Numbered from the stretch's first letter, positions 32,811 to 43,916 are shown. The stretch: 64,000 nt of DNA from Bicyclus anynana (GCF_947172395.1 NC_069094.1:2254501-2318500); one strand, 5' to 3'. Notes: generated by a model from the letters alone, not told the origin. Program-made: numbers and translations.

Positions 32811-32937
32811 CCGCTGCGATTTTTCCGGCAGTGTGTACTCGCTCTAAGCTCAGGCGTCCCTTCTTTGTTTGTCTTTTATTCCACATAATTGGATTACTCT
32901 TGAAACTGAGGTGGTGTTATTTTTCAGGACAAATTGT
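32811..32937 (+). repeat. Local direct repeat R, copy 4 of 4
   Basis: CCGCTGCGATTTTTCCGGCA, GTGTGTACTCGCTCTAAGC, GGCGTCCCTTCTTTGTTTGT, ATAATTGGATTACTCTTGAA, ending GTGTTATTTTTCAG. A short open frame (32831-33028) runs through it but has no recognised domain. Confidence 0.8.
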
Positions 32938-33592
32938 GTTCAGTCTCGATGAGACTTTGAAAAATTTTAATTCTGTCGGGACACTCGAATCACTTCCTTT
33001 TGTGTCTCGGATTACAACTTCAGTTTGAATTAGCGAGATATTTTTTGTTGCGAATCGCTTTTTTTGTTGTCGTTACTTATACTATTGTAGCGGCTTGAGT
33101 GTACCTATTTTTTTTAAATAAGAATCGGGTTTCTATATTTTATTTTTGTTATACAAGATTGCTACAAGTGTCTTCTTTTACTTTGTTATGTTGAAGTGGG
33201 TTTCTTTGACTTTGTTAGTGTTGTAGGCACTAGTTATCAATAAGCTCGAGTATATTTTATTACATTCTTTTGAGCTTACCTGACTATACCTATATTTTAC
33301 AGACCTGAAACCATGCTGCCCCATTGCAAGTTGGTTGACTTAAAGCGATAATGATTCATTCTGTAGCGATCTCTATCATAATCATAATATGTTGATGATA
33401 ATGATCGAATCCGACCACTTAATATCTCCAAGGCACTACAATATCACGTACTTTCATGTTTTTGTCAGAAACATGAAAGACTGAGAATTTATTGGAATGG
33501 AATGAATTGGCTCCCTTGGGCTCGACCAGGATCATGATTTATAATTGCACATGCTAAACATTGAACCAACGAGGTAGTTAAAAAAGCTTTTA
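32938..33592. other. No feature recognised
   Basis: T-rich, no frames or copies. Confidence 0.4.
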
Positions 33593-33900
33593 TTATCAAC
33601 CCATATTTGGCTCACTGCTAAGCTCGAGTCTCCTCTCAGAATGAGAGCGGTTAGGCCACCAAGCTGGACCAATGGGGATTGGCAGACTTCACACACGCAG
33701 AGAATTAAGAAAATTCTATGGTGTGCAGGTTTCCTCACGGTGTTTTTCCTTCACCGTTTAATTTTTTAATATCACTTGATATTTAATTTCTTAAAATGCA
33801 CACAACTGAAAAGTTGGAGGTGCATGCCCCGGACCGGACTCGAACGCACACCCTCTGGAATCGGAGGCAGAGGCCATATCCACTGGGCTAACACGGCTCA
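33593..33900 (-). mobile_element. SINE-A copy 7
   Basis: TTATCAACCCATATTTGGCT at the 3' end, full body, plus-strand CGGACTCGAACGCACACCCT at the B box (one box base changed) and CCACTGGGCTAACACGGCTC at the head. Confidence 0.88.
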
Positions 33901-34340
33901 TCACCATTAAAAAAGTACACCAATGGAATTACAAGTAAACATTGATAACCCCTCTTTTCAAAAGTCGGCTAATTACAATGAACTTTAGAAAGCTTTTCGT
34001 TTACGATTTAACCTACTAAAAAGCCGGGTTAAAAAAGTCTCGTAAACAGTTATGATTATGGTACTTTCAGCAATAAATAGAGACAGGCCACGGCGGCAAT
34101 ATCGGGAAGAATAACAACGCCTACGGCCGTAACAGCACCTTTATAGGCGGTTTTATTGCAGCTTTAATCTTAGTATTATATTTTTAATTTTCAGAATCCC
34201 ATGTTTTTTTTTAAGAAAGTAATATCTTTTACTAGCGAACGCCTTTTACTTTGTTCGCGAAAGGTTCAAAAGCCAATTCTGCATAATATGATTATTGCGT
34301 AACTTCAAACATTTGCGCAGCGTACGTAACTTCAGTTTGA
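33901..34340. other. No feature recognised
   Basis: Contains AAAAGTCGGCTAATT (33960-33974), a possible FB end scrap. Otherwise nothing. Confidence 0.35.
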
Positions 34341-34651
34341 CGGCCTGTGGTATGCGCGGTGGATTTACAAAACGCAGGTCCTGGGTGCGATCCCCGGCTG
34401 ATCCGATTGAGATTTTCTTAATTGGTCCAGGTCTGGCTGGTAGGAGGCTTCGGCCGCGGTTAGTTACCACCCTACCGACGAAGACGTACCGCCAAGCGAT
34501 TTAGCGTTCCGGTACGATGTCGTGTAGAAACCAAAAAGGGATGTGGATTTTCATCCTTCTAACAAATTAGCCCGCTTCCATCTTAGACTGCATCATCACT
34601 TACCATCAGGTGAGATTGTAGTCAAGGGCTAATTTGTAAATAAAAAAAAAA
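34341..34651 (+). mobile_element. SINE-B copy 7, A box deleted
   Basis: ACGGCCTGTGGTATGCGCGG joins across a short deletion that removes the A box, then GGGTGCGATCCCC (B box with one change), the full body, TAATTTGTAAATAAAAAAAA tail. Confidence 0.9.
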
Positions 34652-35769
34652 TTCTCAAAATAATAATTTTACAGTTAAGTCACATTTTTCATTAATGCTC
34701 CTTTCCTATTGGTTGTATCTTAGCCTTTCTTGATAAATGGACTATTCAATACAAAAATAATAATCTATTGTCACTTTTTGATATTGATGCAAGAAATTTT
34801 AAAATCGATTTCGTGGTATAGCCGTGAAAGCTTAATCTAAGTTATTATATTAGGTATTGATTCACCTAACTAGTTCCCTTTCCACATAGATGGGGATAAA
34901 AAATAACGTATGCTACTTGTCGAAAATGTAGCTTTTGAATGCTAAAAGAATTTTTAAAAACAGTCAAATTTTTCAATTAAACCATATCAAACAAACAAAA
35001 CAATTAATGTTACCTCCTACTATATTATTAGTTTAAAAGTATGGTTAGGTAAAATATATAAAAAATTGGATATTAAACAGTGAGTACGAAGAATAAATAA
35101 AAATTTAAACTACGTTCTGCTTTGAAAAAATACACCAGAACATTTGTTTGAAACAACCTGGTCCCCGGCGTTTACAAAATCAAGACGAACAAGTTTCCAA
35201 GTAACAGGCTTCGAATGCTGGACTTTCACGAAATTAAATTAAAATGTTACAATTTATGGGAGGGTGGGCGTCATAAATTTCAGCTCCTAATTGGCTTTGC
35301 CGACTTGGTGCCGCCGTAAACTCTTTACAGCTCAATGCTGCACTTTATTAAAAAATATAGTTTAGGCACGTGACGATGCTTTTGCTCTTCAAAGTCAAAG
35401 TCAAAGTCTTACATTTATTCATTATAGTGAGGGAGCCCGAGATGCTAGATTTGCAGTTACTAAACCGTCATGAGTGCCGATAACATTTGGTAGATTAAAT
35501 GATAGGAAGAATAAATGGTTATTTACTTCTTTCGCTATTAGCGGTGGAAAAAAAAGTACAGACTTTAAAAGCAATTTTTATTACTTTAGCTTACTGAAAT
35601 TGTCAGAAAAAATTAATAGAGAGATTTTTTCTTTCAAAATAACTACAAAATTAATCGCACAAGTGAGAACTAAATTAAAAAGGTTTTATTTTGTAACTTT
35701 GGGGCCCTCTTATTCCATTACGCTCAAATCATTAGATTTTCGAAATGCACACCTTTTCGTTATCGTTAT
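34652..35769. other. AT-rich stretch, no gene supported
   Basis: The 106-codon frame at 35474-35794 starts with ATG but is K/F/S-rich, ends inside SINE-A sequence and has no recognised domain. A triple AAAGTC run at 35390-35408. Confidence 0.4.
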
Positions 35770-35962
35770 CATCCCATATTCGGCTCACTGCTGAGCTCCA
35801 GTCTCCTGTAAGAATGAGAGGGGTTAGACCTTAGTTCACCACGCTGGCCCAATGCGGATTGGCGGATTTCACATGCAGAGAATTAAGTAAATTCTCTGGT
35901 GTGCAGGTTTCCTCACGATGTTTTCCTTCACCGTTTGAGACACGTGATATTTAATTTCTTAC
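35770..35962 (-). mobile_element. SINE-A copy 8, head missing
   Basis: CCCATATTCGGCTCACTGCT to GACACGTGATATTTAATTTC; the tRNA-like head is absent. Confidence 0.85.
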
Positions 35963-36246
35963 ACCTTTCTCACACCTTTTAGTAATTAACTGACGTGCTG
36001 GTTGCTCACATTTGCTAGCCACTGAACCAACGAGGTAGTTCAAATTACATTCTTTTAATAAATTACTATAAATATAAAAAGAAGGTAGGTATTTGTAGAA
36101 AGTTTTTACAACAGTGATGGTATTAATAAGAGGGTATTTGATGACAGTTCAGTTCTTTGTTAGTCACCGGCACGCTGCTAGTCGTGTTAGTGATTTTACG
36201 CAAAATGATGGTACAATAGGTCGCTGCTACCCGTCGCGTTTTACTA
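35963..36246. other. No feature recognised
   Basis: Shares GAACCAACGAGGTAGTT (36025-36041) with 33562-33578, next to the other SINE-A; a small repeat of unknown kind. Confidence 0.35.
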
Positions 36247-36474
36247 TACTAGCGGACTCCTGCGACTTCGTCCGCGTGAAATTCAGTTTTCACAAATTCC
36301 GCGGGAACCGTGGATTTTTCCAGGATGAAAAGTTAGCCTATGTATTGTGTATCCAGAGTAAAATCTATTTCCATTCCAAATTTCAGCCAAATCGCTTCAG
36401 TAGCCGCAGCGTAAAAGAGGAACAAACATACTTACACACAAACTTTCGCCTTTATACTATTAGTAGGAAGTAGG
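36247..36474 (-). mobile_element. HEL-E copy 2
   Basis: CTAGCGGACTCCTGCGACTT on the left, AAATTCCGCGGGAACCGTGG, AAATCTATTTCCATTCCAAA, ending CTTTATACTATTAGTAGG. The 119-codon frame 36114-36473 is non-coding read-through of this element. Confidence 0.8.
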
Positions 36475-37069
36475 ATGTTAATAAATTAATTATTTTATTT
36501 ATAAAATTAATTTAAATTTTAATAGATTAAATATTATCTTAGCCAATCAAGATACGAGTATATAAATAAAGACAAAGACCAACTTGCAATCAATAAACAC
36601 GAGCGTTCTAACCGGAACCATTAAATAGCAATAATAGAGTTAGTAGTGACTTTGAGTACACAATTTCATTTAATTGCGCATTGCCTTGGACGCAATAACC
36701 GCCACGGTATAAAACGACCAAAATAAACTACAGAATAGACAGTTCTTGTAGTTAACAGCATTATCAACTATTTTTATACACCACAACTACCCATTGTTAT
36801 CTTTAGCTCTTTAAATGTGGAGCCCTTACACCAGCGGATGTATTTCAATGGTAAGATTTTTTATCTATAGGATTTCTAGTTTGTTTGTAGATAATAGGCT
36901 CCAAAACTGTACCCATTTTGAACGTTTTCCCACCAAGTGATAATAATAGGAGTAACATGGGTTCTCTTTTTTCCGTATACCCTCTGAAATGGGAACTACA
37001 CAGGGTGTCCGCTGATATATTATATAAAAGATTCTGTGATCCTGATAATAAGAATTCTTCTTCTTAGAG
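36475..37069. other. No feature recognised; possibly single-copy at 36580-36760
   Basis: The middle part is balanced and unmatched in the window. Nothing further. Confidence 0.35.
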
Positions 37070-37260
37070 TGCCTCTCCATTACTGAAGGTCGGCGGTCAG
37101 CTTTCTAAACTTTTCCTTGTCCATGGCTAGGCGGAAAAGTTCTTCGACGGTCTTTATGCCAGTCGTATTATATTTCGTAGCCAGGACTTCTTTCTTCTTC
37201 CTACACCTCTTTTGCCTGCAATCTTGCCCATCATGATGGTTTGAAGCAAAGAGTTAGTCC
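37070..37260 (-). pseudogene. LINE remnant, C-terminal end of endonuclease-reverse transcriptase
   Basis: The minus strand reads LLQTIMMGKIAGKRGVGRRK KSWLRN in one frame and TTGIKTVEELFRLAMDKEKF RKLTADLQ in another, so a single frameshift near 37155 separates two parts of one sequence. GKRGxGRxxxSWLRNI...GxxxxEELFRLAxDRxxxRKLxADLQ is a familiar insect LINE C-terminus. It is a truncated, frameshifted relic. Confidence 0.7.
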
Positions 37261-38139
37261 TATCAAATTTATTTTAGTTGATGAAACAAGGAAATGGCTC
37301 GCATGATGATTATGATTCGAGAAAGTAGAAACTTTTTGTCTATTACGCAAAACGTGTCAGGATATACAAGAAGGCACGCCTTACAATGCATTTCCCTGCG
37401 ATTATTACGTACTCGTAGGTGTAAGCATTACATATCTGATAATAATTCACCGGCTACCATACTCTGCAGACCGAAAGTGAACCATAACCATAGTAGCACG
37501 GTGATAGTACTTTTCAGGAAGAGCAGTGTTACAGTGAACTTCGTAATTTTTCAGTAATGTACTCTTAAAAATTTTTTTTGTGAACTGGATGAATTCAAAA
37601 CATTTAAAACATACGAGTAAGTTTTGAACTTCTAAAATAGGTATATTGATGATTATATTATTTTAAATGTAAGGAAATGTGTATTTCATAAAACGTCTTT
37701 TACGCTACTCGTGTCTCGAACCTATCCGCTACGTCCGTTTCCGCTAGTTTCGTGGCGCCAGTATAAGCTTGCCGCTAACGGCTATACCAAGTAATAAAGT
37801 CAAAGCGAAACCTCGTGAAGTCATAAAATGCACGACTCTGACGTTTCAACTATTTAATGTTTCCGACAACTTTTCGTTATATATTTACTGTGTCCGATAT
37901 GTTTAACTGTTTATTAAAGTTTATAAAATGGCGATAAAATTTTATTAGAAATGCTTTTACATGCTTCATCATCATATACCTATTTTTAACTGCATACTAC
38001 AGGGTACACTATGCTTCTCCTATGCAGGTTGGTGGGCTTTTTCCAGTGGGTTCCACATTTTAAGCTTCCATAAAAAGGCTCAGTTGTCTCTTTGCATGTT
38101 GCGTGGAAAGTGGTCAGTTATCAGTAGGTACATACTCGT
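37261..38139. other. No gene supported
   Basis: Short frames only. The 135-codon frame 37961-38368 begins with ATG, but its second half is HEL-E sequence, so it is not a gene. Confidence 0.45.
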
Positions 38140-38362
38140 ACATATAAATAAAATTGAAGAATCTGTCTGTCATTTTAAAATAACTGTGTTTTCAAGTGCT
38201 ATTAGCTATTTACTGACTGAACTGATTTTAATGGGAGTTTCACTGGAAGATAGAGGAGGTTATGGAGCACCATATAGGCTACCGAAAAAATACATAATTC
38301 CCTTGGGATTTGTGAAAAACAGAATTTCACGCGTACGAAGTCGCGGGCGTCTGCCAGTAATA
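38140..38362 (+). mobile_element. HEL-E-like copy 3
   Basis: GAATCTGTCTGTCATTTTAA, then TTTCACTGGAAGATAGAGGA, then GGGATTTGTGAAAAACAGAA, TTCACGCGTACGAAGTCGCG, GGCGTCTGCCAGTAA. The 3' CTAG is mutated to CCAG. Directly followed by a SINE-B 3' scrap. Confidence 0.65.
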
Positions 38363-38370
38363 AAGTGAAC

Positions 38371-38428
38371 TCAACATCAGGTGAGATCGCGACTAAGCGC
38401 TAACTTGTCGTTGATAAAAAAAAAACAC
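38371..38428 (+). mobile_element. SINE-B 3' scrap
   Basis: ACATCAGGTGAGATCGCGAC, TAAGCGCTAACTTGTCGTTG and an A-run; only the last 55 bp of a diverged SINE-B. Confidence 0.7.
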
Positions 38429-39332
38429 TTAGTACAAAGTCGGAGTTCTTAAAAGTTAAATCCCAAGCGCATAAACCATTCCCCTTAGCTCCTTGGAGCG
38501 GTGACGTAAAAACGCGCAATTGCTGAAACTCCACAAAGCTAGTTCAGAAAGTGCTAACTAGAGTAAAGTTTGCACAATTTTAAATTAGCAACAAGTTCTG
38601 GGTAAAGGAAAGGACCTCTATTAGCGAATGTAAGCGTCAGGATTAATTAATGTTAGCAAAACTCGACTGAAACTTTTTCATTGGAAAAGTTACGAAAAAT
38701 ATTATTTTTTTTATCTTTATTGGATGGAATTTTTACTTACTGGTGTGATAGATAAGAAAGTTTGCTTGTTCTGTAATTGTTTATGATGAGTGAGTTGGGA
38801 TGAGTTTTCACTTTTTCTCAGAATGGGCGTATTTGGTATCTTATTATACGAAATAAATAAACTTTTAGGTTGCAAACACGCATTTTTGATGTGTAATTCT
38901 TTGCTTATCTGTGAATCTCTAAATCTAAATCATATTTAAAAGCGATAGGTCACTCAAAATCCACTTGACATACAAAGTTGAAATTTACCGAGCAAGTAAT
39001 TTAAAGAGGTCTAAGGGCGAACGAAGTCGCGAATTACTTCTAGTATAATTATAAAAGCAAAAGGTCATCTTCACTAAATCTCGAAAATCGCTAGACGCTT
39101 TTGATGGGCTTTGGCAGTGAAGTACTTTAGGTATAGTTAGTATATGTCTGGTAAGAACGGATTTTGCGACAGGGCCGGATTAAGGAAGTCAGAGGGCAGA
39201 TGAAGTCACGAGCGTTCATTAGTATATTATATACTTATATAAAAGGAAACCGGCAAACTTTTCTTAATAATTTCAATATGACCAATATTCCCATTTTCGT
39301 CTAATAAATAGGAATTACCTACTTTAGAGTTT
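38429..39332. other. No gene recognised; two HEL-E 3'-end scraps
   Basis: 39009-39046 (GGGCGAACGAAGTCGCGAAT) and 39190-39224 (GGGCAGATGAAGTCACGAGC) look like decayed Helitron-like ends. Otherwise nothing. Confidence 0.4.
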
Positions 39333-39421
39333 GGATGCAGTTGGCTCATTATCGTGATGTTTGGAAGTCTCTACAAAAGGCCTGCAGTGGACGTCCATCG
39401 GCTGATATGATGATGATGATG
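39333..39421 (+). mobile_element. LINE-C 3' end
   Basis: GTTTGGATGCAGTTGGCTCA, GATGTTTGGAAGTCTCTACA, AAAGGCCTGCAGTGGACGTC, CATCGGCTGATATGATGATG and tail. It has a small internal deletion (TATGTC before CAGCAGTGG). Confidence 0.85.
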
Positions 39422-40186
39422 ACTTTAGAAGTATGTACGATTATGGTCTAGTGGTCGGGGGTCACTCCCATGACCATTCCGTATGACTCTGGTCCGGATC
39501 TTTCTATCTAACTATCGTGTTATTGAAGCTTCATAATTTCAAACTCAGGCTGATGAAGTCGTGGGCATTATATACTAAATGTATTGACATTTTAAATTCC
39601 CTTATAATACGTACTCGTACTTGGTCGTCAATACAAATTATTGTGTTCAGTCAAAAATACTAACAGTATCTTCCCCATTCATCCGTAACTTTTCGTGAAA
39701 CTCAACGCAAAGTAAATAACCAATTTGATAAAATCAATAAAGTTATAAGACAATTACTAAGATTCCTCGGACGGGACACAAAAGGGCCCATTAAAATTCG
39801 GAGCCAATTATGTTAAAACTCAATTGTAAGATTCAAAGACAACGGTGGAAACAAAGTCGAACACCAGAACTTTTGTCTTTGGAAATTATTTAACGGCAGT
39901 TTCACAGTAACATTTGTGATCAAAGGAAGGTTAGTTTCTTCGGTTTCTGGAATTCAATTAGTTTGTAGCTCCAACTGAATTGGAGTAAGTCGAGAAGATA
40001 AGAGTCGGAAGAAGAAGATAGGAAACTACAGAGTAGAGACGTTATTATCTGTGTGTGCATCAGTTAGTGACTTCAGTGTTCGAAAGTTACTTGTACTTTA
40101 GGATATATATACAGACATGTTTGAGTGTAAAGGGACATTAATTTGTTGAGTTATTGGAATAAACTTTAAAAAATATCTGTCTACAA
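39422..40186. other. No feature recognised
   Basis: Mixed AT-rich, one HEL-E-like scrap at 39545-39580. The 39740-39960 part is possibly single-copy. Confidence 0.35.
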
Positions 40187-40594
40187 AAAAAATTTAATAA
40201 AAAAAATTCAACCGACTTCCAAGTCAAAAAAAATTTTAATAAAAAAAATTCAACCGACTTCCAACTCAAAAAATAACTTTAACTAAAAAGCAAAAAATAA
40301 CATCCAACCTATGTGCTACCTTCTGATCAGTTTGAAGGCGGTGCCAAGCCAGTGTCGTGTTTTAATTAAAGCTGTTTCTGGAATAACCACATAAATTTTG
40401 TAGTTTAAACGTATTTAATTTAAACATCACTGGCTTGGCACCGCCTTCAAACTGATCAGAAGGTAGCACATAGGTAGGATGTTATTTTTTGCTTTTTAGT
40501 TAAAGTTATTTTTTGAGTTGGAAGTCGGTTGAATTTTTTTTATTAAAATTTTTTTTGACTTGGAAGTCGGTTGAATTTTTTTTATTAAAATTTT
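40187..40594. repeat. Large palindrome, about 165-bp arms
   Basis: Arms at about 40187-40354 and 40428-40594 are inverted with only about two differences; the spacer is about 73 bp. Each arm contains two direct copies of a block of about 38 bp around AATTCAACCGACTTCCAA, so the end motif of the element is present four times. The near-identity of the arms implies recent formation or correction between arms. Confidence 0.93.
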
Positions 40595-40630
40595 TATTTT
40601 TTTATTTTTAGTGTTAGCATACCTACTGCG

Positions 40631-41040
40631 TGTGTACAGTCACAACCTATCTAAGTGGAAAGTTCTTATTAATACAAATTTATCAAGTCCAAACACAAGG
40701 TAGCTACTGTGAACCGTCGAGGAGTTCTCTTCACTGTCCATCGTCTTCATCACCAGACCCTTAATACAATCACAATCCATTTAGGTGGAAAGTTCTCATC
40801 AATACAAATTTATCAAGTCCAAACACGAGGTAGCTACTGTGAAACGTCGAGGAGTTCTCTTCACTGTTCCTCGTCTTCATCACCAGACCCTTAATACAGT
40901 CACAACCCATATAGGTGGAAGGTACTCATCAATACAAATTAATCAAGCCCAAACAAAAGGTGACTGCTGTAAATCGTTGACGAGTTCCATCGTCTGTGTT
41001 TCGGGTCCATCATCAGACCAACTCCAGACCTTCATAAAAA
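40631..41040 (+). repeat. 130-bp tandem repeat, about 3.1 copies
   Basis: CACAACCTATCTAAGTGGAA at 40641, CACAATCCATTTAGGTGGAA at 40771 and CACAACCCATATAGGTGGAA at 40901 give a period of exactly 130. Copies share GGTAGCTACTGTGAA, CGTCGAGGAGTTCTCTTCAC and CGTCTTCATCACCAGACCC. The third copy is the most diverged. Short frames inside are by-products. Confidence 0.9.
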
Positions 41041-41368
41041 TGTAGTGGTTTAAAATACCTTATGGAAACACTAACAAACGCACTAGCCGTCCCTACAATT
41101 TTCGAAAGTTCCCCTCGATTTCTCCAGGATGCCATCATCAGATCCTGACATGAAAAAAATGGGACCACCCTGGAATGAAACCCTTCAAAACAAAAAAAGA
41201 ATTTTCAAAATCGGTCCACAAATGACGGAATTATCGCTGGACATACATAAAAAAAAAAAAAAAAAACACATACAGCCGAACGTAGAACCTCCTCCTTTTT
41301 GGAAGTCGGTTAAAAAACATACAAGTCCAATTAAAGGCTTAAGAGAGGCTTTAAACATTGTTGGATAT

Positions 41369-41657
41369 TGACCTGGCACAGATTGTAGTGATGTGAATCT
41401 CAACTGAGATGTCTTGGATTGATTCCCAGCTAGGTCAGCTTAGAATTTTATATTTTTTTAATTTGCTTAGGTCTGGTGATAGGCATTGGTCGTGGGTCGT
41501 GGCTAATACCGACAAAGATAGTACCGCCATTGGTATTGGACTATTGGTAGAAACTTGTACCTCTTTCAAGTTAACCAGCTTCCACCTTAGTCCATCGTCA
41601 CTTAACATCAGGTGAGATAGCAGTTAAGGGCTAACAGCTTGTCATTTAGTAAAAAAA
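41369..41657 (+). mobile_element. SINE-B copy 8, old and diverged
   Basis: Degraded head (ATTGTAGTGATGTGAA), GGATTGATTCCCAGCTAGGT (B box region), GACAAAGATAGTACCGCCAT, TCAGGTGAGATAGCAGTTAA, GGGCTAACAGCTTGTC and A-run. Confidence 0.7.
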
Positions 41658-41961
41658 GGCTTCGAACAACTTTGGATCTTAAATATGCATAATAATGTCT
41701 AAAAAATCAGTAATATCTTAAGCGTTCAAAGAAGCTAGTCCTAAAAAACTAATTATACTTTAAGCAGAAAATGCTTGAGCTAAAATTTACGTGCATTTGT
41801 TCCAAGTTACAAGGTTACATTTTTAGACTACCTAAGTGAAAGCATTCCAAAAATGGCGAACAAAATATTGCGTGTGAAGGTGCCATAACGGCCTGCAGAA
41901 TGTAATGCCACAGTTTAATAAACATACAATGGGGTAATGCCGTCTGTTATATATGTCACCG
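41658..41961. other. No feature recognised
   Basis: AT-rich; nothing supported. Confidence 0.35.
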
Positions 41962-41963
41962 AT

Positions 41964-42272
41964 AGATTGTAAAATAAGTTAGTTTATAATCTCACTCGTG
42001 ATATTATAATCTGCCGTCATATTGTGAACTGATAATACTGATTACAATTTAACGTGTTATTTTTCGGTATATTAAAATCTATTGGAAGTCAAACCCTTAA
42101 ATTGCAATTGAAACGCCAAATGCCAAATGTCCGTTGCCCCTGATTGGTCGGCTTTACAGCAGACCGTTCTGTGTCCATAGAGTTAGGAATGAAACAAATA
42201 ATCATATCAGTCAAATAAAATACAGATTATAAAATCACGAGTGAGATTATAAACTAACGTATTTTGCAATTT
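41964..42272. mobile_element. MITE with about 50-bp inverted ends
   Basis: 41964-42012 and 42223-42272 are inverted with about 5 differences. The shared core is AGTTTATAATCTCACTCGTG. The 210-bp interior includes GATTGGTCGGCTTTACAGCA. No coding capacity. Confidence 0.85.
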
Positions 42273-43021
42273 AACTGTAACATATACACAGCTGCTACAG
42301 CTGTTAATAATATTTTAAATATAATATACATAGAATTACCTTTTCCTTTCCTTTTCCTCAAGTGTGTAAGTGTGTATATTCGTTACAAGAACGACATTAA
42401 AACTTTAAAAGTCTTATTAGTGTTATTAGATTTTTAGATCCTTTATTTTTTACTATACATAATGAAAATAACGGTATTATTGCTAGACTGCACCGCATAT
42501 CCTTTCACAAAAAAACTCACCCATTTGCTCAAAACCTGCCTCCATTACTGTGATTTATTCAATTATTCAACATCAAAATTATGCTTTTTCGTAATGAAAG
42601 GTTTCGGGCCGTGTCGTGTCTGCACAGTTTAATTTCAACTGGGCTTATGGAGTGAGGGCATAATATTATTTGCCCCAAATGAAATGATGAAATGAAACGT
42701 ATCCACCTTTATTGGGATTTCCACTGTTTCATTATATCTAAATTACGTTTGACGTGACATTGATACCACTAAAAGGTTTTTTCGTTAAGATGAAAATGAG
42801 CTGATGAATAATAATAATTTTGGTTATCCGTTGAGGATCAAATTAATGTCCTTATTTATTTGTAATTTCTCGTCAAGATGAAAGTTGATGAATATTATAA
42901 TTACATTTGCAATCTATGTAGAGTTTGTTTGATGATTTCCTTAATGTAGAAGTGAAAGTAACCCAAGTTATATTCACATAGCGACGACGTTTGATTAGAT
43001 TTTCAGCTGATGTTAAGTGGC
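42273..43021. other. No feature recognised
   Basis: AT-rich; nothing supported. Confidence 0.35.
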
Positions 43022-43198
43022 GGTGTATAGCTTGGCAACTCCGTTCGTAACGCTCCCGAAGTTCCGCGCGGGCTGGGGGGCGTGTAGCGATGAATGAAAA
43101 ACCCACGACTGATGCACGTCACTTCCTCGCACACACGATTACACACCGGCGCAGTCTTTCCCCCTGTCGCCCGCATATCATGGGAGTGATGCCAGACT
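43022..43198 (+). mobile_element. MITE-F copy 3, longest
   Basis: GTATAGCTTGGCAACTCCGT to ATCATGGGAGTGATGCCAGA. The core GTGTAGCGATGAATGAAAAA, CGACTGATGCACGTCAC and CGCAGTCTTTCCCCCTGTCG matches copies 1 and 2. The 77-codon minus-strand frame here is a by-product. Confidence 0.8.
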
Positions 43199-43284
43199 AA
43201 AGTGCAATTGCTCTTATTTTCAATCTTTCGAGGAAGTATAATATTTTTGATTGGTTTCTAGGTGGCATCCTACTAAAACCCTTG

Positions 43285-43500
43285 ATCGCTTGGCTATTTT
43301 TTTCTTTGCCTGTAGTCATGGCCGAAGCCTAAAACCAGATCTAAGTAAATTTTAAAAATAATACATTTCCAAGTTTTCTAATTTGCCATAATATATTTAA
43401 AGACTAAAATTTCCCTTTCCATTCATATAATCGTAAAAATATGGTGTTAGGAGTGGATACGACGATCGAACCTAGGACCTTTTTGTTATTTGTCGCCTAG
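43285..43500 (-). mobile_element. Probable very old SINE-B
   Basis: TTTGCCTGTAGTCATGGCCG, AAGCCTAAAACCAG and GACGATCGAACCTAGGACCT follow SINE-B order on the minus strand, with AT-rich insertions between them. Confidence 0.4.
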
Positions 43501-43915
43501 TATTGAGTATTGAGAATTGAGAATCGAAATCATCTGCATTTTGATCTCAGTTATATAAAATTTCGATAGATATCTACATAAAGATTAAAAAATGTTAAGC
43601 ATATAAAGAAATTTACATGTTCTTCTAACGACAAAATAAAAAAAAAACGAAGCTTTATTATATGAAATGTATCTAAAAAGAGAATGACTTGAATAATCCC
43701 TCTATTTATTTCCTCAGATTTTGTTTATTATTCATACAATGAGTTGGTACATCGAAGACTGAATATAAGTTACGCACTAAGCCACTTTCTGTGTAAAATA
43801 TTAAACTATGAATAATTCAAAAGCCTGTACAAAAACCTCATAAACCAGCTTACCTTTTAACCTCAAGCTTTTCTCGTCTCATCTTCCCTTAATACAAAAG
43901 TAAACAGACCTTTGA
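43501..43915. other. No feature recognised
   Basis: AT-rich; GTATTGAGTATTGAGAATTG (43500-43519) is a small direct repeat. Confidence 0.35.
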
Positions 43916-43916
43916 C

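Larger units (their letters stand above)
40187..41317 (+). mobile_element. FB element: foldback left end, tandem middle, CCGACTTCC-type ends
   Basis: The left end carries AATTCAACCGACTTCCAA and the right end TTGGAAGTCGGTTAAAAAA (41299-41317, inside CCTCCTCCTTTTTGGAAGTC). The left 400 bp is a large palindrome and the middle is a 130-bp tandem array (both listed separately). The right part reads TTTCTCCAGGATGCCATCAT, ATTTTCAAAATCGGTCCACA and an A-run. The last two blocks are common in lepidopteran repeats, so the unit boundaries are plausible. There is no coding frame of note. Class (DNA transposon or other) is uncertain. Confidence 0.6.

Noticed and set aside
35474..35794. 106-codon ATG frame
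   Set aside because: AT-rich composition (F, K, S, I), no domain, and its 3' end falls in SINE-A sequence.
36114..36473. 119-codon ATG frame
   Set aside because: It overlaps HEL-E copy 2 for more than half its length.
37961..38368. 135-codon ATG frame
   Set aside because: Its second half is HEL-E sequence (GKRISR...-like read-through), so the frame is a by-product.
40709..41045. 61- and 86-codon frames over the 130-bp tandem repeat
   Set aside because: They are repetitive only because the DNA is repetitive; the phases shift between units (130 is not a multiple of 3), so no repeat protein is encoded.
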